64,000 nucleotides of DNA. Origin: Nitrincola alkalilacustris (lineage in GTDB: Bacteria > Pseudomonadota > Gammaproteobacteria > Pseudomonadales > Balneatricaceae). The stretch's first letter is position 1. Each line of letters begins with the position of its first letter. A program made the translations under genes and the position numbers. Of the stretch, positions 28,282-36,812 are shown one piece after another. The notes under the pieces were generated by a model. That model was given only the letters and a program-made list of their open reading frames with translations. It was not told where the DNA came from and made no database searches. The stretch is taken from positions 62,001-126,000 of the forward strand of contig NZ_WBOM01000001.1 of NCBI RefSeq assembly GCF_008973755.1, in the 5' to 3' direction.

Positions 28282-28295
28282 CCGGGCAGTTTTTT
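28267..28295 (+). terminator. Rho-independent terminator of glnE
   Basis: A perfect 9-bp stem, ACTGCCCGG/CCGGGCAGT, has a six-base loop and is followed by a run of six T. It overlaps the glnE stop codon. Confidence 0.88.
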
Positions 28296-28304
28296 GTATT
28301 CAGG

Positions 28305-28358
28305 GTGTACTGACTGAGGGCGGACTGACTGAGAGTGTACTCAGAAAGAGAGTACTCA
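28305..28358. repeat. Short imperfect repeats between glnE and ilvE
   Basis: Degenerate copies of GTACTGACTGAG / GGACTGACTGAG / GTGTACTCAG / GAGTACTCAG fill the 74-bp convergent spacer and run into the ilvE stop codon. They look like local duplications; no function is evident. Confidence 0.4.
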
Positions 28359-29354
28359 GATGCTGGTCAGCCAGCCGTGGATATCTTCGGCCTGGCCCCA
28401 CTGAATGGCATTCAGGGCCTTGCGCAGTTTGACCGTGGTCGGGCCAACACCGCCAGTGCCGACCTGATACTCCTTACCGTGATGGATCAGCGTACCCACC
28501 GGTGTCAGTACCGCTGCGGTGCCAGACAGCGCCGCTTCACAGCCAGGTTTGGCCGCACGCTCAAGCAGCTCAGCTACGGTCAGCTCACGCTCTGATACCT
28601 GCATGCCCATATCGCGTGCCAGTGTCAGGATTGAGTCACGCGTCACCCCATGCAGGAAGCTCTCATCCAGCGCCTTGGTGATGATCTCATTGCCATCGAT
28701 CAGCAGGAAGTTGGCCGCGCCTGTCTCCTGAACATCGCCATTCGGGCAGAAAAGGACCTGATCTGCCTGACACTCTTCGCGCGCTTCCATGATCGGACGC
28801 AGCGCGCTGGCGTAGTTGCCCCCACTCTTGATCATGCCGTTATGCGGCGCACAGCGCATGCCCTGATCTTCGAGCTTCAGGCGCAGGCATTTGTCGCCAC
28901 CGGAGAAGTAATCACCGACCGGTGAGGCCAGGACGTAAAGGCAGGAGGTCAGAGACGGTGCTGCCGCCTTACCGATAGCTGCTTCGGTGCCGAAATGGGT
29001 CGGGCGGATATACAGCGATCCCGGAGGGGCCGGTACATCAGCCGCAAAACGGGAAACCGTATCAAGAATCATCTTGCTCAGCTCTGCTTCATCAATAGCA
29101 GGCAGTGCCAGAAGGCGGCTGCTCTGAGCCATACGTGCAATATTACGGTCCATGCGGAAAATTTTCACCGAGCCATCTTCATGGCGAAACGCCTTCAGTC
29201 CCTCAAAGCAGGTGCTGGCATAGTGCAGCACATGAGCGCCAGGGTGAAGCTGAATGCTGTCACTGGCCACCATCTCCGGCTGGCTCCAGCGAGTGCCATC
29301 AAACCAGGAGATTGCCATTTCAGGCATGAAAACGGTACCAAATGCAGCAGCCAT
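28356..29354 (-). CDS. ilvE: Branched-chain amino acid aminotransferase
   Basis: This PLP enzyme (fold type IV) performs the last transamination of leucine, isoleucine and valine synthesis. The 332-aa product starts at the ATG at 29354 after GAGGA; an earlier in-frame start adds an unlikely leader. Landmarks are HYASTCFEGLKAFR (~45), YIRPTHFGTEA (~110), the PLP lysine region MIKSGGNYASALRP (~172-185) and QETGAANFLLID (~205) followed by LHGVTRDSIL. Length and motifs match the long group found in Pseudomonas and its relatives. Adjacency of glnE and ilvE is typical of Pseudomonas-like genomes, where LPS genes follow. Confidence 0.95.
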   Translation of the reverse strand: MAAAFGTVFMPEMAISWFDGTRWSQPEMVASDSIQLHPGAHVLHYASTCFEGLKAFRHEDGSVKIFRMDRNIARMAQSSRLLALPAIDEAELSKMILDTVSRFAADVPAPPGSLYIRPTHFGTEAAIGKAAAPSLTSCLYVLASPVGDYFSGGDKCLRLKLEDQGMRCAPHNGMIKSGGNYASALRPIMEAREECQADQVLFCPNGDVQETGAANFLLIDGNEIITKALDESFLHGVTRDSILTLARDMGMQVSERELTVAELLERAAKPGCEAALSGTAAVLTPVGTLIHHGKEYQVGTGGVGPTTVKLRKALNAIQWGQAEDIHGWLTSI

Positions 29355-29655
29355 GTGAACGTCCTCAAAAAGTATCAATGCGAATTAGTAGTCGGAAGGT
29401 AAACACCTTGCAGCATCTGATTGTAATCATCAACAACCTGAAAGGGAATTCTATTGGCAGGAGAAGACCGAGAGAGTGTAAGAATATTTGTATGGGCGCA
29501 TTCAAAAGGCGTATCTGGAGAGGACACAATAAACGTCAGCGCCTGCACTGGCAGTTCGGGTGTAATGAGATAGACTGTCTCTTGTCATCGTTTGGGTGAT
29601 GGACGAACCATGCTGTTTATAGTATCCAGATAGTAGCCAGATAAGGAGAGCTGAT
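29355..29655. other. 301-bp divergent spacer between ilvE and cupin gene
   Basis: No gene is supported here. It holds a small dyad (TGATTGTAATCA, 29418-29429) and, nearer the cupin gene, a TATAGT hexamer (29618-29623) that could be a -10 without a good -35. Nothing else stands out. Confidence 0.4.
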
Positions 29656-30024
29656 GTGGAGTTTTTAACCGAGGCCAATTTCAGGGATTTCGTGAATCCC
29701 GGTGTGGTCTCCAGACAGCTGCTCTCGCCACATAACTCCCGATCGAGCCGGGTCACCATCACGCATGTCACGGTTGAGCCCGGTGGCAGTCAGCCTCGCC
29801 ACGCACACCCTGCATCGGAACAGATCTGGATCGCCCTGTCCGGCGAGGGGATGCTGTTGCTGGATCAGGATGAGACCCTGCCTTTTCGAGCCGGGCAGGT
29901 GGTGCGCTTTGAGGAGGGCGATGTGCATGGCTTGCAGGTCACGGGTGCAATGCCTTTCATCTATATGTCTGTGACATCACCGCCACTGGATTTTTCGGAT
30001 ATTTATGAGAGCGAGCAGCAGTAA
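29656..30024 (+). CDS. Small single-domain cupin protein
   Basis: This 122-aa protein has one cupin barrel. The first cupin motif is seen as EPGGSQPRHAHPASEQIWIALSGEG (His, His and Glu/Gln metal ligands, residues ~37-62). The second is FEEGDVHGLQV (~87-97). The start is a GTG at 29656 with AAGGAG eight bases upstream; the overlapping ATG at 29654 is in a frame that stops at once. Conserved small cupins of this kind may bind a metal or small ligand, or act as isomerases; the role here is unknown. It converges on the MATE gene with nine bases between. Confidence 0.8.
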   Translation: MEFLTEANFRDFVNPGVVSRQLLSPHNSRSSRVTITHVTVEPGGSQPRHAHPASEQIWIALSGEGMLLLDQDETLPFRAGQVVRFEEGDVHGLQVTGAMPFIYMSVTSPPLDFSDIYESEQQ

Positions 30025-30033
30025 TATCTGACC

Positions 30034-31377
30034 TTACTCATGCTGCGAAGGATACTTATTCCGAAAAGATTTGAACTCACGCCTGAGCAGATAGATTGCA
30101 AATAGCGACAGGCAGATATTCGAGAAGGGCACGGCCAGCCAGACGCCATTGAGGCCGATCAGCCAGGGCAGGAGTGCCAGAAAAGGTAGCTGAATCAGCA
30201 TATTACCCATGGTGATGAAGGTCGCTTTGCGCCCCATCCCCAGAGACTGAAACCAACTGGCGGTCATCACCAGAAATCCATCAATAAACAGCGCAAACAG
30301 ATGCAGGCGTATCGCCCACTGAGCGACATCCAGCAGTGCCTCATCATCGCCGATAAATACCGATGCGAAAAACCCCGGCACCAGCAGCAGGCTGATAACC
30401 AGAAGGATACCGCTGCCCAGAATGATCTTGCAGGCCAGTACAAAGGTATCTTTGAGGCGTTTGATCTGACCTGATCCGTAGTAGAAGCTGACCAGTGGTT
30501 GCATGCCGCCAGATACCCCCTCTGCCGCCATGTAGTAAAAGGCCATCAGATAACCCGCGATACTGTAGGCAGCAACATGCAGGGCGGTGCCATATTTCAG
30601 CAGCAGAATATTATGCAGCACGACCGAAAAGCTGATGTACAGATACATCAACATGCTGGAGAAACCGGTGCCCAGCAGTCTGAGCATGGCACGAGGTTTC
30701 AGGGCAAAGGTCGCAATGGCTAGTGGCGCCCGGCTACGATGGCTGAAGAGAAAAACCAGACAGATAATGACCGACAGACTTTCAGCCAGCACCGTTGCCA
30801 GAGCTGCACCGCTGAGGCCCCAGCCTAGCCAGGCGATGAACAGAGCGTCCAGCAGGATATTGCTGATGGCCCCTGCCAGCATGGCATAGGTTGCGAGCCT
30901 GGGTGCGCCGAGATTGCGTGCCAGAAAGGGCAGGGCGATGCTGGCCAGAATCAGCGGTGAGGCTGGAGCCATGATATTGAGATAGTCCTGAGCGTTGGCG
31001 GCTGCGTCGCCACTGGCCCCCTGAAAGGCCAGAAATCCCGCGCTGGTATGATTCAGCAACCAGCCCAGCGGCATGCCGATCAGCAGTAACAGCCATAAGC
31101 CTTGCGCAATATAGCGGCTCGCCGTCTGCTGCTCGCGTCCACCCAGCGAAATGGAAGCCTGTGCCCCTGCTCCAATGCCGATCATCATCCCGATGGCGAG
31201 CAAAACCCCGACCCAGGGCCAGGCCAGATTGATCCCTGCCAGCCCGTCACCGCCAATGAAATGACCGACAAATATTCCATCCACAATCTGATAGGTGCCA
31301 CTGACCAGCAAGGCCGCCATGGAGGGCAGAGTATAGTGCCAGAAGGCGCGGTGCAGCGGTGTAGTGTTCAGATCCAT
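30034..31377 (-). CDS. MATE-family multidrug exporter
   Basis: This 447-aa inner-membrane antiporter has about 12 hydrophobic spans in two MatE halves. The first half contains LPSMAALLVSGTYQIVDGIFVGHFIG and AWPWVGVLLAIGMMIGIGAGAQASISLG. The second half has the analogous AYSIAGYLMAFYYMAAEGVSGGMQPLVSFYYGSGQIKR. MATE proteins expel cationic drugs or metabolites in exchange for H+ or Na+. Its pattern is closer to the MepA/DinF-type clade than to NorM. The start at 31377 (MDLNTTPLHRAF) is preferred because the first span follows at once; an upstream in-frame ATG (31428) lacks a good ribosome site. Confidence 0.9.
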   Translation of the reverse strand: MDLNTTPLHRAFWHYTLPSMAALLVSGTYQIVDGIFVGHFIGGDGLAGINLAWPWVGVLLAIGMMIGIGAGAQASISLGGREQQTASRYIAQGLWLLLLIGMPLGWLLNHTSAGFLAFQGASGDAAANAQDYLNIMAPASPLILASIALPFLARNLGAPRLATYAMLAGAISNILLDALFIAWLGWGLSGAALATVLAESLSVIICLVFLFSHRSRAPLAIATFALKPRAMLRLLGTGFSSMLMYLYISFSVVLHNILLLKYGTALHVAAYSIAGYLMAFYYMAAEGVSGGMQPLVSFYYGSGQIKRLKDTFVLACKIILGSGILLVISLLLVPGFFASVFIGDDEALLDVAQWAIRLHLFALFIDGFLVMTASWFQSLGMGRKATFITMGNMLIQLPFLALLPWLIGLNGVWLAVPFSNICLSLFAIYLLRREFKSFRNKYPSQHE

Positions 31378-31749
31378 TGAGATGACAACTTCTTGAGGGA
31401 ACAGGGTCTTATGATTGGGCAGCTTCATGCTGCTATAAACAGGCGCTATTAGATCACAAAAAATGTTACAAGGCCTGTACCGGCGGTCTGTATAAGCCCG
31501 TAATTGCACAGGGGCTGGAGCTTGGTTAAACTGCTAGCTTTATGACCTTCACTGTGGCTTTAGCAGAAGCATTCACAGAAGCCTTACAGGATCCTTTACG
31601 CCAATGAAGTAAGCACCTCACACATCGACTCATCTTCACCCTGAATACTTCGGGTGACTGACTTCGTGTGCAGGTGGCTATCAGACGGCTGATCCAACCA
31701 ATCTTTTTCATTCCGATGGCTGCCTGCCCTGTATTCAAGGGAGGTTTCC
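31378..31749. other. 372-bp spacer upstream of the ABC-F gene
   Basis: This is the divergent spacer between the MATE and ABC-F genes. I see no gene of support. It contains TCACCC/GGGTGA (31636-31657, 10-base loop), which could be part of a leader or attenuator structure, and GGGAGG just before the ABC-F start. Confidence 0.35.
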
Positions 31750-33318
31750 ATGTCTGCATTCTGTCATTTTTCGGGTCTTACCCTGCATTTCGGTGCCGAT
31801 ACCCTGTTCAGTAATTTATCCGGCACACTCACGCGCGCGGCTACTACAACCGGTTTGATCGGCCCGAATGGCCGTGGCAAATCGGTGCTGCTTAAACTCC
31901 TGGCCGGACGCATGACGCCTTCCGCCGGTAAAATCAGTTGGGATGTGCCGATATTCAGTGTCGATCAAGTGACACGGCTATCTGGACCGCGCTTGGCAGA
32001 TGCCCTGGCTGTCGCGCTGGAGCATGATCGCCTGTGCCGGATTGAGCAGGGGCAGGGTAGCCTGCAAGATCTGGAGCAGGCGGCGGATCAGTGGCATTTA
32101 CCGGCCAGTTGGAAAGCACTGCTGACCGAAGCAGGGCTGCCTCAGGATCTGGATGCGCCCATCTCCAGACTCAGTGGCGGGGAACAGACACGCCTCGCGC
32201 TCTGCGCTGCATTCATGAAGCGGGACCATTTTCTACTGCTGGATGAACCGAGTAACCATCTGGATGCACAGGGGCGTAGCTGGTTGATGCAGTGTCTGGC
32301 CGCACATCCTGGCGGGGCGCTGGTGGCCAGCCATGACCGGACTTTGCTCCGGCAGTGCTCCGAACTGCTCGAACTGACAGGGGAAGAGCTGCGCCGATAT
32401 GGTGGTAACTATGACCTCTATCGCTCAGTTCGCCAGGCTGAAACAGATGCGCTGGAGCAGCAGATAGAACATCAGACCCGACAGTTACACAGAGATGTTC
32501 AACAGCATCTGTTTGCCCGCCAGAGTGCGGACACGCGTCGGCGACAGGGTGAACGCCAGCGCGCCTCGGGGTCACAGGGCAAGATGCTACTGGATGCCAG
32601 GGCCCAGCGGGCGCAACACACAGAAGGGTGTCAGCAGAGTCTGCATCAGCAACGACAGCGTCAGATGCAGGAAGAGCTGGGCCAGTTAAAGGCTCGTCGG
32701 GAGCTACTGACAGCGCAGCGCCTTGAACTGCCGATACAAGGGGTGCGAGGAGGTGTCAGGCTGCATCTCGACGCGCTACAACTACCCTGGGTCAAGCAAG
32801 CGCCCCTCTCGTTGACAGTCTACGGAGGTGAGCGTTGGCGAGTGCAGGGTGCCAATGGCTCGGGTAAGTCGACTTTGTTGCGGATCATCGCTGGCCAGAT
32901 CGAAGCCCCGGCTGGGGAGTGTCGGGTATCCGGCCGGTGTCTCTATCTGGATCAGGAGTGTAGCTTTCTACAGCCAGATCTATCAGCTGTGGATAACCTG
33001 CAGCGACTCAACCCGCACCTGAGCGAAGCTGAACTGCGCACTCAACTCGGACGTGTTCGGCTACGACGCGATAAAGCATTGCTCCCGACCGCTTTGCTCA
33101 GCGGTGGGGAGCGGATGAAAGTCGCACTGCTGGCGATCAGCGGCTTGAACCAGGCACCAGATCTCTTGCTGTTGGATGAGCCGGATAACCATCTGGATCT
33201 TGATTCCCGCGAACTGCTGGAAAGTGTGCTGCGTGATTACCCCGGCATGCTGATGGTGGTCTCGCATGATGAATTGTTTATTGAGGCGGTTGGTGTAGGG
33301 CAGTATTTGCAGCTGTGA
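31750..33318 (+). CDS. ABC-F family ATPase (Uup/antibiotic-resistance type)
   Basis: This soluble 522-aa protein has two ABC ATPase cassettes and no membrane spans, so it acts on ribosomes rather than as a transporter. Cassette 1 has Walker A GPNGRGKS (~38), signature LSGGEQTRLAL and Walker B FLLLDEPSNHLD. Cassette 2 has GANGSGKS (~365), LSGGERMKVAL and LLLLDEPDNHLD. Between them is a Gln/Arg-rich helical linker (~215-320), the segment that reaches the tRNA sites in this family. It lacks the C-terminal coiled coil of Uup, and its linker is unlike EttA as far as I can judge. It may rescue stalled ribosomes or protect against an antibiotic. Confidence 0.9.
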   Translation: MSAFCHFSGLTLHFGADTLFSNLSGTLTRAATTTGLIGPNGRGKSVLLKLLAGRMTPSAGKISWDVPIFSVDQVTRLSGPRLADALAVALEHDRLCRIEQGQGSLQDLEQAADQWHLPASWKALLTEAGLPQDLDAPISRLSGGEQTRLALCAAFMKRDHFLLLDEPSNHLDAQGRSWLMQCLAAHPGGALVASHDRTLLRQCSELLELTGEELRRYGGNYDLYRSVRQAETDALEQQIEHQTRQLHRDVQQHLFARQSADTRRRQGERQRASGSQGKMLLDARAQRAQHTEGCQQSLHQQRQRQMQEELGQLKARRELLTAQRLELPIQGVRGGVRLHLDALQLPWVKQAPLSLTVYGGERWRVQGANGSGKSTLLRIIAGQIEAPAGECRVSGRCLYLDQECSFLQPDLSAVDNLQRLNPHLSEAELRTQLGRVRLRRDKALLPTALLSGGERMKVALLAISGLNQAPDLLLLDEPDNHLDLDSRELLESVLRDYPGMLMVVSHDELFIEAVGVGQYLQL

Positions 33319-33422
33319 CAAAAGAGGGCGAACGTTGATTGCAGTGGCAAAAAGCAGTAATCTCTTGCCTAAAGTAAGGGGCCGGATTGCCCAAAAGGAT
33401 GATTTTTAATAAGGACATTGCC

Positions 33423-34460
33423 ATGCCTACCGTCTATTTCAACTCTCACTCTTGCCACATTTCTGACTTGATTGATGCCGACGACGAGCTCATTGCGGAG
33501 TTTTCCCGAGTCAATGGCATAAGTTCAGATGGTCGTGTTTATCAAGGGCAGGCCTTCACGCTGGACTTGTCTGAAACCTATGCACCCTCGATTATCCGTA
33601 CTCTTAATCAACAGGCTATTTATGAGCGTAGCTGGCTAATGGAAGCGGCAGGAGTAGAAGGTGAGGAGTTGCATCGAGAAGCTGAGTTCTGGGAAAAATA
33701 CCTGACTGAGGAGGAGCTCTCTGGCGTTCTCAGTCTGATAGGTGGATCTGGTCCTGCCTTTAAGGCCAAATTTGAAAATCTCTCTAATTTTCATAAAGCT
33801 TTGGTCAATTATGAAAATGCCCTCATCGCTGTTCAAAAACCTGCCGCGGCCGGTATGCCGGGTGCAGGCGCCAGGGACGCCATCGCGCGCCGCAATGCCA
33901 TTCAAGCCTACGATGTACTGATCAGCGAACACAGAAGCGCAATGACCCAGCTCTCCCCTGTTATCATGCGTACTAAAAACCGTGGCAGCGCCATCAATAA
34001 TGCTCACCGTGGTATCACTCTGGCCAGTCGCAGCCGTGGCCGTCTTCACGCAGATACTCGCATTTTCGTTGCTGACCTGTTCCAGGCCCACAGGCTGAAA
34101 AGCTTCTCGCAGTTTATGTCTAAAGCAGCCACCCCTTTGTCCTTGGCTGCTGACGCTTCAATCAGAGCTGGCAAGGTAAGAAGTGTGAGTAATGCTGATG
34201 GAAACTGGCATCGTGAAAGCGTAAGGCAAATTGCGGGGTTTGGTGGCGGTGCACTTGGAGGGGGGTTGGCGGGTAATGCAACATTGATTGCCCTCGGCGG
34301 CGCAACAAAAATTTCAGCTTTGGCACTTGCTGGTCCTATTGGCTGGGCACTCATTGGCTGTATTGTGGTTGTGATAGCCGGTGCAAGTTATTACGGAGCC
34401 AAGGTTGGTGGAAATATGGGTGAGAATTTTGGTAGTACGTTATATGACGGCTTGCAATAG
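33423..34460 (+). CDS. LysM-like/glycine-zipper protein, candidate pore-forming toxin
   Basis: I do not recognise a named family. The 345-aa protein starts at the ATG at 33423, after AAGGAC. Residues ~8-45 resemble a LysM repeat (ISDLIDADDELIAEFSRVNG, then GRVYQGQAFTLDL). A long helical middle (45-265) has no catalytic motif I can name. Residues ~269-325 form a glycine-rich hydrophobic block (FGGGALGGGLAGN, ALAGPIGWALIGCIVVVIAGA, then YYGAKVGGNMGENFG) typical of glycine-zipper insertion domains. No N-terminal signal peptide is visible. A small two-span membrane protein follows 47 bp downstream, the layout of a bacteriocin or type VI effector with its immunity protein. That function is inference. 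Confidence 0.7.
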   Translation: MPTVYFNSHSCHISDLIDADDELIAEFSRVNGISSDGRVYQGQAFTLDLSETYAPSIIRTLNQQAIYERSWLMEAAGVEGEELHREAEFWEKYLTEEELSGVLSLIGGSGPAFKAKFENLSNFHKALVNYENALIAVQKPAAAGMPGAGARDAIARRNAIQAYDVLISEHRSAMTQLSPVIMRTKNRGSAINNAHRGITLASRSRGRLHADTRIFVADLFQAHRLKSFSQFMSKAATPLSLAADASIRAGKVRSVSNADGNWHRESVRQIAGFGGGALGGGLAGNATLIALGGATKISALALAGPIGWALIGCIVVVIAGASYYGAKVGGNMGENFGSTLYDGLQ

Positions 34461-34507
34461 CATTTTATTCATTAAAGGATTCAGTTTTTTTGGCTGTTTA
34501 ATTATTT

Positions 34508-34927
34508 ATGAGTGATTTTTTATTAAATTTACCTGATTTTTTGCGCCTCTATTTATCTAAAGAATTTATCGTTTTAACAAGCGGTTTTTTTATGACCATA
34601 GGGGTTTTTTTAATGATTTTTTCATTATTCTTCTCGATTTTACGTATAAATAGAGCCATGCGACGTGATGGATTGGAGCCTCCTGCGTTGCATATGATAA
34701 ACATTTACGCTTATTGGCATGTTTTCTCGGCTACGCGTAAATCCATTGCAAATATGGTGAAATCTGAGCAGGAAATAGGTACTGTTAAGAATTCATTTTT
34801 CTTTAATGTAATACCTGTTTTACCGTACATTAAGCCCATTGATCGATATATATCTAGAGGGTTTATTGTTTCCGGTATCATTTTTTTTGCTTTTGGCTTT
34901 GTTGCTTTATTTCTTTATCCCGAGTGA
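34508..34927 (+). CDS. Two-span membrane protein, candidate immunity protein
   Basis: This 139-aa protein is of unknown family. Hydrophobic spans lie at about 20-46 (FIVLTSGFFMTIGVFLMIFSLFF) and 112-136 (FIVSGIIFFAFGFVALFLYP), separated by a polar loop with an HMINIYAYWHVFSATRK stretch. The gene is clearly AT-richer than the surrounding LPS and core genes and has many T runs, pointing to horizontal origin. It follows the LysM/glycine-zipper gene in the same direction. Inner-membrane immunity proteins to pore formers have this size and shape, so immunity is the leading guess. The ribosome site is weak. Confidence 0.65.
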   Translation: MSDFLLNLPDFLRLYLSKEFIVLTSGFFMTIGVFLMIFSLFFSILRINRAMRRDGLEPPALHMINIYAYWHVFSATRKSIANMVKSEQEIGTVKNSFFFNVIPVLPYIKPIDRYISRGFIVSGIIFFAFGFVALFLYPE

Positions 34928-35030
34928 TGTTTCTACCTGTACTACGGCTATGCAGGTGCAGATAGTATGTGCATAGCGGTCAAGCTGCGCTGTTGTTGAC
35001 AGCTCTATTGTTTGGGTGTTCTCTCATATC

Positions 35031-35687
35031 TCACAATAAAGCACTTCTAAGCTCTGAGTAGTGGGTATGTATTTTATTCAGCTTTTTTGGTAGACGTTCT
35101 TCCACTATTATATTAATGTGCGATATTATATCAGTGCGCGGATCATTTCCAAATGGATTTGAGTCGAAGAAGGAATCTTCTATACCTGCAAGTCTATAAG
35201 TTTTCATAAAATGTATGAATTGTGTATACCAGCTCGGAGATCCAATATTATCTGATGCTTCAAAATACTCAACGATTGCTTCGCAGAACGCTTTGAACGA
35301 TATCCACGCTCCATTGCGCACCATCCGTCTTTCAGCACGTTCTAATTCTGCAGCGAGCGTCTTTACTATATTGCGTTTTGCAGCAAGTTCGTGTCTACGA
35401 TCTTCTAGAAAATCAAGTAGCTCGTTATTTGGCACTTTTTTATCTTTTAACGAGCTTCTAATTTTAATGAAGGCTGTAATATAGTCGGTATGAATTTCTT
35501 CTATATCTCTCATTAAAGGCTCAATATGAGATTTAAATAGCTGATTTTTGCCCTTGTCGTATTCCCTAAGGAATCCAAAAATTGGTACAAATGAAAATTC
35601 AATTTTCATATTATTATAGACCCCAAGAGCTAATATTTGTATTTGCTTAAGTATTGTATTAATTCGATTATGAGGTGCTGGCACCAC
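35031..35687 (-). CDS. AT-rich orphan gene, unknown function
   Basis: The 218-aa product is mostly helical and charged: a long helical stretch (about 45-125; IEPLMRDIEEIHTDYITAFIKIRSSLKDKK, then LEDRRHELAAKRN) followed by an aromatic-rich region (KAFCEAIVEYFEASDNIGSPSWYTQFIHFMKTYRL). No signal peptide, membrane span or catalytic motif is recognised. The start is uncertain: GTG at 35687 or the ATG at 35609 (MKIEFSFVPIFG), both with weak ribosome sites. Base composition is markedly AT-rich like the adjacent candidate immunity gene, suggesting the same acquired segment. Confidence 0.6.
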   Translation of the reverse strand: MVPAPHNRINTILKQIQILALGVYNNMKIEFSFVPIFGFLREYDKGKNQLFKSHIEPLMRDIEEIHTDYITAFIKIRSSLKDKKVPNNELLDFLEDRRHELAAKRNIVKTLAAELERAERRMVRNGAWISFKAFCEAIVEYFEASDNIGSPSWYTQFIHFMKTYRLAGIEDSFFDSNPFGNDPRTDIISHINIIVEERLPKKLNKIHTHYSELRSALL

Positions 35688-35693
35688 ACACGC

Positions 35694-35709
35694 TACCAGC
35701 CCGGCTGGT
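35694..35709. repeat. Short perfect palindrome before the orphan gene
   Basis: ACCAGCC-C-GGCTGGT is a 15-bp palindrome at the edge of the AT-rich patch, just upstream of the possible GTG start on the minus strand. It could be an operator or a boundary remnant. Confidence 0.25.
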
Positions 35710-35855
35710 GCTTCATCAGAGCAAGTGCGTGCTTCCAGATTGTTTAGTCGAAATTACCCCATCCTTCTTGTGGTTGCAATGTGTCGGGACGTATTGAGGA
35801 GAGTCATAACAGCCCACTATAGACTCAGCCAAAGCCCCCTTAGTATCATGGCGCG

Positions 35856-36812
35856 GTGTTAAATGCTGCCAATGGAACCTCTGTGCCTCAGATCTGGATC
35901 GTCAGCGATGGTAAACCCGGACACCGGAATCAGTCGCTGGGGCTTTATGCTGCCCTGAAACAGCAGCGCCCTGAGCTGGAACTGCAGGAGATAGCGCCGC
36001 TGAGCACGACTCACTCTCTGCTGGCGCTTCTGTTCCGACAGCGTCCTCAGCCACTGCTTCAACCTCTTACTCAGACACCTCCGGCACTGCTGATCGGGGC
36101 TGGTCATGCGACCCATCTGACGCTGCTGGCACTGAAGCGGCTGACCGGTGTGCCTGCTGTGGTGCTGATGAAGCCCAGCCTGCCTTTGCGCTGGTTCGAT
36201 CTCTGTCTGATTCCTGAGCATGATAATCCGGCCCCGGCTGCGAATATTCTGACTACCCGAGGGGCGCTGAATCTGATGCGCTCCGGCACCAAGCAACCCG
36301 GTAGCGGTATGATCCTGATTGGTGGGCCATCAAAGCATTTTGGCTGGGATGAGACCGCGCTGTTGGCTCAGTTGCAGCAACTGCTGAGTCTGGATGCGAG
36401 GCGCTGGTGCATGACCACATCGCGACGCACACCTGAATCAACCTTGAGCCTGTTGCGAACGCTACCGGGAGTTGAGCTGGTGCCGGCTGAGGAAACGCCA
36501 ACAGGATGGTTGCCAGAAAAACTGGCCAGTGCCGAGTGCTGCTGGGTAACCGAGGACAGTGTCTCGATGGTGTATGAAGCACTGACTGCCGGCTGCGCGG
36601 TGGGCACGCTGGAGCTGCCGGCAGGTCGTGGCGGTCGTCTGGCGGGAGGATTGAAGCGGCTTGCTGATGATGGCTTGATCCAGCCTTTTTCCCGCTGGCG
36701 CGAGGGCTCCGACAGGACATTACCCACGCCTGCTTCAACATCAGCATCAACACACACCTTTAATGAAGCGCAACGTTGCGCCGGATGGCTGCTTGAGCGA
36801 GGCTGGTTATGA
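35856..36812 (+). CDS. ELM1-family (mitochondrial fission ELM1-like) protein
   Basis: This 318-aa protein belongs to the family named after plant mitochondrial ELM1. The N-terminal IWIVSDGKPGHRNQSLGLYAAL is diagnostic, and ATHLTLLALKRLTGVPAVVLMKPSLPLRWFDLCLIPEHD and GGPSKHFGWD are the family's conserved blocks. The fold is thought to be GT-B-like, and bacterial members commonly sit in LPS core clusters, as here, so a sugar-transfer role is likely. It begins with a GTG at 35856 (or a second GTG at 35883) and overlaps the next glycosyltransferase by four bases. The N-terminal ~9 residues before VPQIW may not be translated. Confidence 0.85.
   Translation: MLNAANGTSVPQIWIVSDGKPGHRNQSLGLYAALKQQRPELELQEIAPLSTTHSLLALLFRQRPQPLLQPLTQTPPALLIGAGHATHLTLLALKRLTGVPAVVLMKPSLPLRWFDLCLIPEHDNPAPAANILTTRGALNLMRSGTKQPGSGMILIGGPSKHFGWDETALLAQLQQLLSLDARRWCMTTSRRTPESTLSLLRTLPGVELVPAEETPTGWLPEKLASAECCWVTEDSVSMVYEALTAGCAVGTLELPAGRGGRLAGGLKRLADDGLIQPFSRWREGSDRTLPTPASTSASTHTFNEAQRCAGWLLERGWL

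Noticed and set aside
31636-31657. Possible regulatory leader peptide/attenuator before the ABC-F gene
   Set aside because: Only one 6-bp stem and no convincing short coding leader or T run; kept as a note, not called as an attenuator.
34921-35030. Possible terminator between the candidate immunity gene and the orphan gene
   Set aside because: ACCTG/CAGGT pairing is only 5 bp with a long loop and no T tract.
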